Assembly (NCBI RefSeq): GCF_003570995.1
Contig: NZ_QXIY01000030.1
Location: forward strand, 1-64,000
Origin: Candidatus Cryosericum septentrionale
GTDB lineage: Bacteria > Caldisericota > Caldisericia > Cryosericales > Cryosericaceae
Length of the DNA: 64,000 nucleotides
Reading direction: 5' to 3'
The translations under genes and the position numbers were made by a program. Of this stretch, positions 1 to 8,861 are shown piece by piece. The notes below the pieces were generated by a model, which was not told the origin of the DNA, made no database searches, and worked only from the letters and a program-made list of their open reading frames with translations. Numbering within the stretch: position 1 is the first letter of the stretch; each line of letters begins with the position of its first letter.

Positions 1-93
1 GGCAACCTTGATGAACACAACGACTGCCGCGATCAGCAGCCAGCCAATAATGACATCAGCCCACAGTTTCCATTTGCTCACGGGCATATCCAT
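1..93 (-). CDS. N-terminus of an unidentified membrane protein (partial)
   Basis: The reading frame runs off the left edge; only the first 31 residues are present. They begin MDMPVSKWKLWADV and then form a hydrophobic stretch (about residues 14-29, IIGWLLIAAVVVFI), so this is a signal-anchor or first transmembrane helix. A strong SD (GGAGGTGG, complement of 101-108) sits 7 bases before the ATG, which makes the start convincing. The gene is divergent from the sensor kinase at 307 and shares the regulatory region between them. The function cannot be told from this fragment. Confidence 0.6.
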   Translation of the reverse strand, partial: MDMPVSKWKLWADVIIGWLLIAAVVVFIKVA

Positions 94-152
94 TGTCGAA
101 CCACCTCCATGTGCTGCCGTCCATGCCTCATTTGGCAGTATAGTACTACATC

Positions 153-220
153 GTTAACGCAACGTTAAAACGAGAGCGTCTCTGGACACAACACCTCAAT
201 ACAGTTAACGTTGTCTTAAC
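153..220. promoter_or_regulatory. Two OmpR/PhoP-type direct-repeat boxes
   Basis: Two copies of TTAACN-N5-TTAA are visible: TTAACG.....TTAAAA at 154-170 and TTAACG.....TTAACG at 205-221. In each, the half-sites start 11 bases apart (one helical turn), the classic spacing for tandem binding of an OmpR/PhoB/PhoP-family response regulator. The copies are 51 bp apart, in the divergent region between the membrane protein at 1-93 and the histidine kinase. I infer that the kinase's partner regulator, not encoded in the window, controls this region. Confidence 0.5.
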
Positions 221-306
221 GCAGACCTGCTATGGTAGAAGAGCGGCCCCACTTTGGTGAGAGTCGGAGACTTTGGGGACAATCCCTGGCAAGCGGGAGG
301 AATACA

Positions 307-2769
307 ATGGTCTGGATGAAGCGAATGCGACACCTTGGAGCACTTGGAGTAGCTATATTGCTACTCATTACTGCGATCGTCCTGGGCAGTCTCATGCGCA
401 GCTCTACACGGGGCGCCGCCGACCCGGATACCCAGGAGATCACGACGGCCGAAGTGAATACCACGGTCAGGGAGCGTATCACAAGTCTCGACCCCGACGT
501 GATGACCGAAGCAGCAGTACGGGGTGCGATCGAAGACCAGCTGCCGGCCCTCGGAGCCAGAGGGTTCATCCGCCTGAGCATTCCGAGCAAGCACATCGAT
601 GTTCTGATAGGAACCGACTACAGCCTCGACAACGTCATGGGAATTTCTGTTCAGCAGAACACGTGGCAGTACCGCCTGTCGCTGGCCCCCGTGAATGCGC
701 CGGAAGAACTCCAGTCGCTGTACGTTACCTACATGAGTACCGGCATGGGCAACATCTCGGGTGAGCTCATGATCGGCAGCGCAGGTCCTACTGCCGCACA
801 GGTCAGGACCTCGTTGTCACTGATGATCGCCATGTGGGCGTGTCTGTGCCTTGCAGCTGTCTGTATCATCGCGGTGTTTGTAACGCCTGCGAACCACATC
901 GCTCACAGAACGAGGGCCTGGACGCCGCTGCGTCGCGGATTGACCATGACGCTGGTTGGCGCGCTCGTCGCCGTTCCCGTCGTGTGGACCCTCGCCAGCA
1001 GGACACACGCCGCCGCGCGGGAACAGTTTGCCAGAGGAACGGACCTCGTCGTGACGTCTGCAGTAAACACTATGTCCGAGTGGCTCTCAACAGGCGAGGT
1101 TTCGGCGGCGTACCTGCACGCGACGTATACCATGTCGTACCCGGATTGCTCGTTCCGTATCCTGGTGGACGGCAAGCTGCAGGATCGGGCGGGCGTGGAC
1201 TACGGTCCCGCCGCATATCAGAAACCTGGCGACCCGGCCACGTGGCGCCAGTTGGCCCCCTTCATCGAGGGTGGCACGCCGCGGCCCGCCTACCTGACGA
1301 CCGCCACCAAGGGTGGCGTCCGCGTGGAGCTGGTGGCTCCGGAGCCAGACTACTGGCAGGACATCCACCTGCGCCATATGCTCTTCTGGGCTATTCCAGC
1401 CCTCTTTGCCGTCCTCTTCGCACTGGGATACCTGACGGGCCGCCGGCCCGAGTCCACCGTCCCATCTTCCGAAGAGATCCTCCGTCATGCTGTCGCGCGC
1501 CAGGCGGTCCTCACGGTCCTCGTCGTCTGCCTGGCGCTGGTGCCCGCTGCCGGCTGGTTTGTCCAGACGTATGAGGCAGCAGCCGTCGGCCAGCTCGACA
1601 AGACCCTGCAACATGATGCCGCGGCTCTCAGCAGCCTGCTGAGCAGCCTCGACCCATCAGTAGCCGCCAAGAAATCCCTCCAGATTGCAGATTCTACGCT
1701 GGCTGTCGCCCGGACCGGCATGGTCTTCTCACTGAAATTTCAGCTGAAGGATGGGCGAACGGACGGTTTCAACATCAACCCGGCGGAGAGTATGCTCAGT
1801 GTCGTGACGGGCACGGACACACCCACGGTCCGCATCATCGCAAATAACTCCGACTGGTCCGTCCCACCCGGCCACAGCCTGGCCGTACGTGTCATCGGCG
1901 CAAGCGGCCGGCTGAAGGACGGCACGGTCTACACATTCCTGCTGGGAACGACGATGCGGCCTGTCCAGCAGGACATGCAAGAACTGTGGAAAGCTGCCGC
2001 ATGGGCTGGACCCGTCGCTTTCCTGTTCATCGTCCTGGCCGGTCTGATCGCGGCCAGCCTCGCCCTGCACCCGGTCGCCGAGTCGATGCGCCGGCTGGAG
2101 CGATTCACGGGGGACGCTGGGCATGAACTGCGGACTCCGCTCAGTTCCATCCGCCTCAACGCGCAGGTCGCACTCAACCAGGACCAGCAGCCGGAAGAAT
2201 TCCGCAGACACCTGACCGCCATCACATCACAGGCGGAGCGCTCCACGCACCTCTCGGAGTCACTGCTCCTGCTGGCAGGTCTCGACCGCGAGCAGTCTGC
2301 TCCACTGGCCCCCGTTCAGCTGCTGGACATCTGGACTGACCTGCACAGCGCACATGCTGAAGCATTGAATGCGAAGTCGGTGACACTGCAAACGCCGTCC
2401 AAGGCACTGACCGTCACCGCCAATCGCGAATTGCTGACCATCGCACTGGACAACCTGGTCGAGAACGCCGTCCGCTATGCGCCCGAAGGGACAACTGTCG
2501 CCATCACGGCTCTGCGAACCGGAGGGACGGTGACCATCGCCGTCGCCGACCAAGGCCCCGGCGTGCCGCCCGAGGCTTTACCCCACATCTGGAACCGCTT
2601 CACCCGCATCGACCCCAGCCGCAGTCGGGAGTCGGGGGGAAGCGGCCTGGGCCTAGCCATCGTCCGCAAGGCAGTGGAGGCCATGCATGGCCGTGTCGCC
2701 GTCACCAGCGAGGTCGGCAGGGGAAGCACGTTCTCCATCATCCTGCCGGCTAGAACCGCAGACCTCTAG
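307..2769 (+). CDS. Sensor histidine kinase with three extracytoplasmic loops
   Basis: An 820-residue two-component sensor kinase. The start at 307 is preferred over the upstream ATG at 232 because GGGAGG lies 6 bases before it and the protein then begins with a membrane anchor. Six hydrophobic segments at about 12-31, 171-190, 211-231, 357-376, 399-418 and 562-588 enclose three extracytoplasmic loops of 125-145 residues. The cytoplasmic part has the H box (GDAGHELRTPLSS, phospho-acceptor about His606), N box (NLVENAVRYAPEG, about 715), G1 (ADQGPGVP) and G2 (GGSGLGLAIV, about 776). No HAMP domain is obvious between the last helix and the H box. No response regulator is adjacent in the window. 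The gene ends in a 4-base overlap with the convergent CGGC gene. Confidence 0.93.
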   Translation: MVWMKRMRHLGALGVAILLLITAIVLGSLMRSSTRGAADPDTQEITTAEVNTTVRERITSLDPDVMTEAAVRGAIEDQLPALGARGFIRLSIPSKHIDVLIGTDYSLDNVMGISVQQNTWQYRLSLAPVNAPEELQSLYVTYMSTGMGNISGELMIGSAGPTAAQVRTSLSLMIAMWACLCLAAVCIIAVFVTPANHIAHRTRAWTPLRRGLTMTLVGALVAVPVVWTLASRTHAAAREQFARGTDLVVTSAVNTMSEWLSTGEVSAAYLHATYTMSYPDCSFRILVDGKLQDRAGVDYGPAAYQKPGDPATWRQLAPFIEGGTPRPAYLTTATKGGVRVELVAPEPDYWQDIHLRHMLFWAIPALFAVLFALGYLTGRRPESTVPSSEEILRHAVARQAVLTVLVVCLALVPAAGWFVQTYEAAAVGQLDKTLQHDAAALSSLLSSLDPSVAAKKSLQIADSTLAVARTGMVFSLKFQLKDGRTDGFNINPAESMLSVVTGTDTPTVRIIANNSDWSVPPGHSLAVRVIGASGRLKDGTVYTFLLGTTMRPVQQDMQELWKAAAWAGPVAFLFIVLAGLIAASLALHPVAESMRRLERFTGDAGHELRTPLSSIRLNAQVALNQDQQPEEFRRHLTAITSQAERSTHLSESLLLLAGLDREQSAPLAPVQLLDIWTDLHSAHAEALNAKSVTLQTPSKALTVTANRELLTIALDNLVENAVRYAPEGTTVAITALRTGGTVTIAVADQGPGVPPEALPHIWNRFTRIDPSRSRESGGSGLGLAIVRKAVEAMHGRVAVTSEVGRGSTFSIILPARTADL

Positions 2770-3215
2770 TCGTATGCCAGGCGGATCTCCTCGGTAGCAA
2801 GCGTGGGCTGGATGAGCTCCTGCCATAGCGGGCTTTTCCAGGAACCCAACGCGTCGTGGATCTTGAAGTACTTCTGAGGGATGGGATGGGTTCCGACGAC
2901 GACAGGGATGCCGTACTGCTCCCGGATGAACTGTCGGAAGTAGTCGATCCGCGTGCAGGGCGGGTAACCGACAAGCATGCCCGTGGCCAGATGGATGACC
3001 GTCACCCCGTTCTTCTTCATCTCGGCGGGAGCATATTCGATGTTGCCCCCGGGACACCCGCCGCATGTGGTACAGCCGACGAGTTCGACTTCTTTCCCCG
3101 CATAGATGCTGAACGCACCCTCACGGTTCCTCAAGGCACGCAGGCATTTGCCGGCCGCGCAGGTATGGTACCTGTTGCACATGATCATCCCCACACGCAC
3201 GATTTCGTCGCTCAT
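2766..3215 (-). CDS. CGGC-domain protein
   Basis: A 149-residue cysteine-rich protein of the CGGC domain family, named after its CxxCGGC motif, here CTTCGGCPGG at about residues 48-57. Further cysteines at about 13, 19 and 24 (CNRYHTCAAGKC) and near 87 could take part in metal or iron-sulfur binding. The family is common in anaerobes; its biochemical function is unknown to me. A GAGGAGG SD precedes the ATG by 5 bases. The 3' end overlaps the end of the convergent histidine kinase gene by 4 bp. The gene is separated from the Mrp gene by about 200 bp and a terminator, so it is probably transcribed alone. Confidence 0.8.
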   Translation of the reverse strand: MSDEIVRVGMIMCNRYHTCAAGKCLRALRNREGAFSIYAGKEVELVGCTTCGGCPGGNIEYAPAEMKKNGVTVIHLATGMLVGYPPCTRIDYFRQFIREQYGIPVVVGTHPIPQKYFKIHDALGSWKSPLWQELIQPTLATEEIRLAYD

Positions 3216-3331
3216 TGAACCTCCTCATCACACAAAACAGATCTACACCACAATTCTAGCCATATTCGGTCTGGCAGGCCAAAGCAAGACGCCGACCGAC
3301 GATGCAATGGCGTACCTGCAAACACAAAGAA

Positions 3332-3356
3332 ATCCCCAGGCCAAGAACCTGGGGAT
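3332..3356 (-). terminator. Rho-independent terminator of the mrp operon
   Basis: A perfect 9-bp stem (ATCCCCAGG / CCTGGGGAT) with a 7-base loop. Read on the minus strand it is followed by TTTCTTTG, and it lies 60 bases past the stop of the Mrp gene, so it fits as its terminator. Confidence 0.7.
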
Positions 3357-3417
3357 CTGACTCACATGCTGCGACAGGGCTTGCACCGTCTGTCTATCAG
3401 ATGATATCCGGCTGACG

Positions 3418-4254
3418 TCAGCCCGTGCTGTCGCCGGAACACGGCGAGCATGACACCTTAGGAGCAGGTGCAGGATTCGGAGCGGGAGGAACTGTGGACG
3501 GCGTGGCAACATACTCCGCCAGTGCCTCGGCGACCGGGGCGAAGGCTGCCATCTTCACGTCCTCCACATGTCCCGTGTCGGCAAGAGCGGTCACCGTGGG
3601 GTCGATGGGCAGCCGTGCAAGGACGGGAGCTCCGATATGATCTGCCAGTTCCTCGGCATGACTAGGCCCAAACAGCTCAAATGCCTCACCACAGTGAGGG
3701 CACGTGACCATCGCCATGTTCTCGACGATGCCCAGAATCGGCTTGTGCATCTGCTTTGCCAGGCCTGCAGCCTTCTCGACGATCATGCTGGCCAGCTCCT
3801 GCGGCGTCGTGACCATGAGGATGCCGTCGACAGGCAGGGACTCGAAGGTCGTCAGGGGGACATCGGCCGTTCCCGGCGGCAGGTCTACGATGAGGACGTC
3901 GAGGTCTCCCCACGCCACGTCAGTCCAAAACTGCTTGATGGCGGACGTGAGCAGCGGGCCGCGCCAGATGACCGGTTGGCCGGAGTCGTACAGGAACAGG
4001 TTCATCGAGATGATCTTGACGCCGGTCTCCGTCTCGGGCGGGATGATCCCGCCCATCGAGGACGCGGGACGCGCGGTCATGCCGAACAGGCGCGGGATGG
4101 ATGGGCCTGTGATGTCGGCATCCATGATGCCTACTTTCAGTCCGCAACGTGCCAGCTCGACTGCCGCCATGGCGGACACCAGGGACTTGCCCACGCCGCC
4201 CTTGCCGCTGGCAACCGCGAGCACGTGCCGCACGTGGTTGACCTGCGAGGACAT
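3418..4254 (-). CDS. mrp: Mrp/NBP35-family iron-sulfur carrier ATPase
   Basis: A P-loop ATPase of the Mrp/NBP35/ApbC family (about 278 residues), which in known members binds and transfers Fe-S clusters. Visible: the deviant Walker A GKGGVGKS near the N-terminus, DADITGPSIPRLFG, the DLPPGTAD switch motif, and a CPHC pair (TCPHCGEAFELFG) that would hold the bridging cluster. The C-terminus adds a Pro/Ala-rich tail with two more cysteines (CSPC). The ATG at 4254 is chosen since the longer frame to 4356 overlaps the upstream gene by 89 bp; no strong SD precedes 4254, but AAGGAG lies about 24 bases upstream, so coupling to the upstream gene is likely. It forms an operon with the DUF134-NifX gene. 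Confidence 0.9.
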   Translation of the reverse strand: MSSQVNHVRHVLAVASGKGGVGKSLVSAMAAVELARCGLKVGIMDADITGPSIPRLFGMTARPASSMGGIIPPETETGVKIISMNLFLYDSGQPVIWRGPLLTSAIKQFWTDVAWGDLDVLIVDLPPGTADVPLTTFESLPVDGILMVTTPQELASMIVEKAAGLAKQMHKPILGIVENMAMVTCPHCGEAFELFGPSHAEELADHIGAPVLARLPIDPTVTALADTGHVEDVKMAAFAPVAEALAEYVATPSTVPPAPNPAPAPKVSCSPCSGDSTG

Positions 4255-4267
4255 GTTCTGTTCATTT

Positions 4268-5008
4268 TCAGCGGGTGCGATGTCCTTCTCCTTCGTGATG
4301 GCAGGATACCTCTCCAGCGAGGTTGACGAAACTCCTTGCACAGTAGGCCTCCACAATGTCGTCCAGATTGCTCATGTCCGTCTGCATCACGGTGTAGCCG
4401 GCAGCAGTCAGTGCGTTCATGGCACCCATCCCCATTCCGCCAGCGATGATGGTGTCGCAGCCGTGAGCTGCGTCGGCCATGCGGCCGTGCACCTCTTCGT
4501 GGCTCACATCGGATTCTCCATGATTCTCCTCACCATGAACATGCGCAAACTTGTCACGCAATTCTGATGAAGTCACCTTGCCGTCCGCGATCTCGACGAC
4601 CTTGTAGTAGTGAGCGCGGCCGAAGTGCTGACACAGCCTCGTGCCATCGTCTGTCGGTAGTGCGATACGGGTTATCATGCTGATACCTCCTGTGCGATTT
4701 TCCTGGTGTCTCCGGACTCGTGCGCCGTTCAGGTCTGCGTCCCACGCCCGGGCGACCGTCAGCGGATAGCCGCCGACGAGCGATGCCACGACCTTGTGGC
4801 GGGCGCCCATAAGGATGCGATGGAACGTACTCTGGGAAATACCCATGCCGCGTGCCGCTTCCGTTTGGTCCAGGTCCAGCAGGTCGCTGAGACACAACGC
4901 CTCCATTTCGTCGGCCCCAAGGAGGTGCAACGTCCCTGCAGCCTCCGGACAGAAGGGCTGTGCTCGGTCATATGTACCGCACCTGCGGGCAACCTGTCGT
5001 CCTGGCAT
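4268..5008 (-). CDS. DUF134 DNA-binding domain fused to NifX/NifB-type domain
   Basis: A 246-residue open frame joining two proteins that are usually separate. Residues 1 to about 90 match DUF134: the MPGRQ start, DEMEALCLSDLLDLDQTEAARGM and a helix-turn-helix (GISQSTFHRIL), which suggests DNA binding. From residue 111 (MITRIALPTDDG) a dinitrogenase FeMo-cofactor-type domain follows, with HFGRA, a His-rich insert (HVHGEENHGESDVSHEEVHG) and GMGMGAMNAL. At 4678 the internal ATG has its own strong SD (AGGAGGT, 7 bases upstream), so the second domain may also be made alone. The first start has AAGGAG 7 bases upstream. Co-transcribed with mrp; together a putative Fe-S or metallocluster handling module. 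Confidence 0.87.
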   Translation of the reverse strand: MPGRQVARRCGTYDRAQPFCPEAAGTLHLLGADEMEALCLSDLLDLDQTEAARGMGISQSTFHRILMGARHKVVASLVGGYPLTVARAWDADLNGARVRRHQENRTGGISMITRIALPTDDGTRLCQHFGRAHYYKVVEIADGKVTSSELRDKFAHVHGEENHGESDVSHEEVHGRMADAAHGCDTIIAGGMGMGAMNALTAAGYTVMQTDMSNLDDIVEAYCARSFVNLAGEVSCHHEGEGHRTR

Positions 5009-5022
5009 GTCATCTCCTTGTA

Positions 5023-5046
5023 CGAAATGAATATATATTCATTTCG
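5023..5046. promoter_or_regulatory. Perfect 24-bp palindromic operator
   Basis: The half-site CGAAATGAATAT is followed immediately by its exact reverse complement, ending 15 bases upstream of the DUF134-NifX start codon. The AT-rich centre could also contain the -10 element. It is a strong candidate operator for a dimeric regulator, either the DUF134 protein itself or an ArsR-like repressor. The rest of the region between this operon and the P-ATPase (5047-5329) shows no further gene that I can support. Confidence 0.65.
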
Positions 5047-5329
5047 CTAAAACGTCAAGTCAGGTGCAACTGAACATTAACCTCCGGTTGCATGTACACA
5101 GGTCAGACGTGCTCTCACATACCGTGATGATCATGTCCCCATTAGACCCCACATCCAGGCGGTCCAGGCAGAGGAGGTCCCGTAGAGCAGAGCCGTCGCA
5201 TCCAATGCAGTAGTCGGAGTCCTCGAGGGAATTGACTCATGCACATCGTCAACGAAATGGTATACCATGTTGGCACACCTGCAGGAGACCGCCGACAAAA
5301 TGAACAGTCCACAGGTACGGGAGAAACCC

Positions 5330-7648
5330 ATGGAACCAGGGTTGTCAAGCACAGAAGCACAGAAAAGACTTGAACAGATCGGGCCTAACGAGATTCCTGA
5401 GCACCATGACCCCTCGTGGCTGGTCCTGTTCCGTAAGGTATGGGGTCCTGTCCCGTGGACGCTCGAAGTCAGCCTGATTCTTGAACTGGTTACGCACCAC
5501 TACACTCAGGCGACCATCATCGGCGCGCTCATCGTTTTCAACGCCGTCATCAGCTTTGTCCAGGAGCACCGGGCACAGGACGCGCTGAGACTTCTACAGC
5601 AGCGTCTGGTGGTTCACGTCAGGGTCCTGCGTGACAGTACGTGGCAGGCCATGGATTCACGGCTAGTGGTGCCCGACGATATCGTCCACCTGCGCATGGG
5701 AGACCTGGTTCCTGCAGATATGACCCTGTCAGACGGCAATCTGTCTATCGACCAGTCTGCACTGACCGGTGAATCGCTGCCGGTAGATGCGGCCGTCGGC
5801 AGTAGCATCTATGCCGGCAGCGTGGTGAAGCGCGGCGAGGCAAGCGGCAAAGTCACGGGCACCGGCACCCATACCTATTTCGGGCGGACTGCCCAACTGG
5901 TCGGTTCGGCAAAGACCGCCAGCCATCTGCAGGAAACCATTCTCGGCATTGTGAAGTACCTGCTTGTCCTGGATGTGCTGCTGGTCATTGGCGTCCTGGT
6001 CTACTCGTGGGTACACGCCATCCCGCTGCTGGACACGGTCTCCTTTTCGCTAATGTTATTGGTCTCCTCTGTGCCCGTCGCGCTGCCCGCCGTCTTCACT
6101 CTTGCCTCCGCAGTCGGCGCTCAGGAGTTGGCCAGCCGTGGAGTTCTGGTGACTCGCCTTTCAGCCATCGAAGAAGCGGCTGCCATGACTATCCTGTTCA
6201 GTGACAAGACAGGAACGATCACCGAAAACCGACTGAGGCTGGTCGATATGGTTCCAGTGTCAGGCATGACGCAAGATGATGTTCTGCGTCTTGCGCTGCT
6301 GTGTTCGGACGAGCGTTCGCAGGACCCTATCGACCTTGCCGTCATCACACACGCACGCGAGTCAGGCATCTCACCCGGTACGGCCACCATTTCCAGCTTC
6401 ATCCCGTTTGATTCGGCGACCAAGCGCACGGAAGCGATTGTTGCTCAGAACGGTGTCAGCACTCGAATTGTCAAAGGCTCTCCGCAGATCATTGAAGCTC
6501 TCGTCACAGACGGTCAGCCCTTTGCACAGGATGTCGAGCGCCTTGCTGCGATGGGAAACCGCGTACTCGCTGTGGCGGCCGGGCTCGAGGGTCATCTGGC
6601 TATGGCTGGATTGTTGGCACTGGAGGACCCGCCACGCAGTGACTCGGCAGAGCTGATCCATAATCTGAAGGACCTCGGCATCAGGGTTGTGATGGTCACC
6701 GGCGACACGCCCGAGACTGCTCGCACAATCGCCGCGCAGATCGGGCTGGGCACACGCGCATGTGATGCGGTCACACTGCGGGACAACACGCCTGGCACAG
6801 GTGCTCTGGACTGCGACGTCGTGGCCGGAGTTCTTCCGGAAGACAAGTATGCGCTGGTTCAGCACTCTCAGCATACCGGTAGCATCGTCGGCATGACCGG
6901 CGACGGTATCAACGACGCGCCCGCTCTCAAGCAGGCGGAGGTAGGCATCGCCGTCTCCAACGCGACGGATGTCGCAAGAGCAGCTGCAAGCGCTATTCTG
7001 ACCAGCCCCGGTCTCAGCGGAATCGTTACGGCCGTGACGACGGGACGCCAGATCTATCAGCGCATGCTGAGCTATACCCTCAACAAGATCATCAAGACCC
7101 TGCAGATAGCCCTGTTTCTCGCCGTAGCATTCTTCCTGACCGGCCACTTTGTAACGTCGCCGCGCCTCATTATCCTGCTCCTGTTCGCCAATGACTTTGT
7201 GACCATGTCCCTTGCCTCTGACACGGCAACAGCGTCGCAACTGCCGGACCGGTGGCGTGTGTCGCAGCTGACCGGTAGTGCTCTCCTGCTGGCAGTCGCC
7301 TGGCTGGCAGTCGCATTTGGCACGCTGTACGTCGGAACCAGCATCCTGCACTATGACCTGCCGCACCTGCAGACTCTGGTCTTTGGCATGCTGGTCCTGA
7401 CTGGACAGGCCAACGTGTATCTGGTCCGCGAGCGTCGCCACTTCTGGCAATCGCGGCCGGGACGGGCGCTTATCCTGAGCACGCTGGGAGATCTGCTGGT
7501 GATTGGGTTCATGGCTTCACGTGGAATTCTCATGGTGCCACTGCCACTGAACGTTCTAGCAGTCATGCTCCTGGGCATCGTGTTGTACAGTGTCCTGCTC
7601 GACTTCTACAAGCTGGTCGTCTTCCACTGGTTTCGCATCGCCGGTTGA
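5330..7648 (+). CDS. P-type ATPase, proton-pump (P3A)-like
   Basis: A 772-residue P-type ATPase most like plasma-membrane proton-translocating P3A enzymes: no N-terminal metal-binding domain, helix-4 motif VPVALPAVF, then the phosphorylation motif DKTGTIT with Asp at about 292, actuator TGES (ALTGESLPV), and hinge GDGINDAPALKQAEVGIAV. About ten membrane helices are expected, the last cluster from residue 570 on. The start at 5330 is chosen because GGGAG lies 6 bases upstream and the protein then starts GLSSTEAQKRLEQIGPNEI as in the family; ATGs at 5267 and 5300 are alternatives. The transported ion (H+ or another cation) is inferred. The 3' end overlaps the convergent lipoprotein gene by 93 bp. 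Confidence 0.88.
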   Translation: MEPGLSSTEAQKRLEQIGPNEIPEHHDPSWLVLFRKVWGPVPWTLEVSLILELVTHHYTQATIIGALIVFNAVISFVQEHRAQDALRLLQQRLVVHVRVLRDSTWQAMDSRLVVPDDIVHLRMGDLVPADMTLSDGNLSIDQSALTGESLPVDAAVGSSIYAGSVVKRGEASGKVTGTGTHTYFGRTAQLVGSAKTASHLQETILGIVKYLLVLDVLLVIGVLVYSWVHAIPLLDTVSFSLMLLVSSVPVALPAVFTLASAVGAQELASRGVLVTRLSAIEEAAAMTILFSDKTGTITENRLRLVDMVPVSGMTQDDVLRLALLCSDERSQDPIDLAVITHARESGISPGTATISSFIPFDSATKRTEAIVAQNGVSTRIVKGSPQIIEALVTDGQPFAQDVERLAAMGNRVLAVAAGLEGHLAMAGLLALEDPPRSDSAELIHNLKDLGIRVVMVTGDTPETARTIAAQIGLGTRACDAVTLRDNTPGTGALDCDVVAGVLPEDKYALVQHSQHTGSIVGMTGDGINDAPALKQAEVGIAVSNATDVARAAASAILTSPGLSGIVTAVTTGRQIYQRMLSYTLNKIIKTLQIALFLAVAFFLTGHFVTSPRLIILLLFANDFVTMSLASDTATASQLPDRWRVSQLTGSALLLAVAWLAVAFGTLYVGTSILHYDLPHLQTLVFGMLVLTGQANVYLVRERRHFWQSRPGRALILSTLGDLLVIGFMASRGILMVPLPLNVLAVMLLGIVLYSVLLDFYKLVVFHWFRIAG

Positions 7649-8725
7649 AGCAGGCGCGTGCCCGGTCTGGGCGCTACACCATGCGGATGCGTTCCCGGGG
7701 CCCCAGGGACTGGATGACAGCGCGCTCACCTTCCAGGCGCCACCGCCCTGCGGGATGAGTTCCACCCAGCGGACGTTGCAGCCGTTCTCCCACCCATACT
7801 TCTCCGGCAGTTCGGACGTCTGCACGTCCAGCGTCACCTTGTAGAACTCGCGTTCCGCCGTCCATTGCTCCAGGCTCGCCTGCTCCACGCTCACGATGGT
7901 CAGCGAGTTCAGGCTCCGGAAGTTGGCCAGCCACATCTGCGCGGTGGCGTCGTCGGGCGATGCGGCGTAGGCAAGCTGACGTACTGCCCATTCGGGCTGG
8001 CCTGTGCTGATGAAGCCGAAGAACTGGCGGAGGTCCTTCTCGTGGTTGTCCGTCCGCGGCTTCTGCAGTGCTTCGCGGTCGATGGGCAGCGTCATGCGCT
8101 CCTCCCTCTCGTTGAGGGCCAGGAGGACCTTACCCGTGATGCCGTCCACAAAGACCCTGTAATTCAGCGTGCCGCCAGAGCTGAGCGTCTCGGAGAAGGC
8201 GAACACCCACACCGGCTTGCGGCGGACGTCGCTGGCCGGATAGTCGCACGTAAACTCCGTCCATGTGAAAGCTGCAAGCTCTACGCCCTGTGCTGCGGCG
8301 GCCTTTGCAGCATCCTTCATGGCGACAGCGGGGTGCTCCCTCAGCCAGTCAGCGCCCATGGACATCTGCGATCCTCGGGTCCCGATGTCCCTGCTGACGA
8401 TGGCCGTACCGTGGATGCTGAACATCATCCAGTTCTCGCCGGCGGGGTCGGCGTACCAGACGAACCAGGCCGCCGACCGGTCGCTGTCCTGCCAGTCGGC
8501 GGCAAGGCCCATTGTAGCCGCCTCAGGTTCCTCAGTTGGCGCGAGCCGCCACAACACGGCGTCACCAAAATCACGCTTCGCCTCTGGCCACGCGAGTTCG
8601 GCAGCCTCGACGGAGGTCAGGCCGGCTGTCTGCGACGGACCGCCGGACGTGCGCCGACATCCGGCCAGTGAACACGAGACGATACACAGCAGAACACAGA
8701 GTACCAAGAGACGACGAGACGTCAT
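7556..8725 (-). CDS. Predicted lipoprotein of unknown function
   Basis: A 389-residue secreted lipoprotein. It begins MTSRRLLVLCVLLCIVSCSLAGC, a signal sequence with a lipobox (LAGC) at about residue 23; GGAGGTGG lies 6 bases before the ATG, so the much longer open frame upstream is discarded. The mature part is soluble, Trp-rich, with segments such as FAFSETLSSGGTLNYRVFVDGITGKVL that recall PepSY-like or propeptide folds (weak impression). The last 31 codons lie opposite the end of the P-ATPase gene and are probably not conserved. I do not recognise the family. Confidence 0.7.
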   Translation of the reverse strand: MTSRRLLVLCVLLCIVSCSLAGCRRTSGGPSQTAGLTSVEAAELAWPEAKRDFGDAVLWRLAPTEEPEAATMGLAADWQDSDRSAAWFVWYADPAGENWMMFSIHGTAIVSRDIGTRGSQMSMGADWLREHPAVAMKDAAKAAAAQGVELAAFTWTEFTCDYPASDVRRKPVWVFAFSETLSSGGTLNYRVFVDGITGKVLLALNEREERMTLPIDREALQKPRTDNHEKDLRQFFGFISTGQPEWAVRQLAYAASPDDATAQMWLANFRSLNSLTIVSVEQASLEQWTAEREFYKVTLDVQTSELPEKYGWENGCNVRWVELIPQGGGAWKVSALSSSPWGPGNASAWCSAQTGHAPASTGDAKPVEDDQLVEVEQDTVQHDAQEHDC

Positions 8726-8861
8726 AGCCACCTCCGGTGGACGATGTCCTTGGGTTTCTGCCCTCAGTGTGGACGGAGCAGGACGTCTGTCAAAAACGCC
8801 CGGCGCGCGCTCGTGTGTTCCCTCGCGACAGACTCTTTTCGGTACCAGGTATGGCAGGTTT

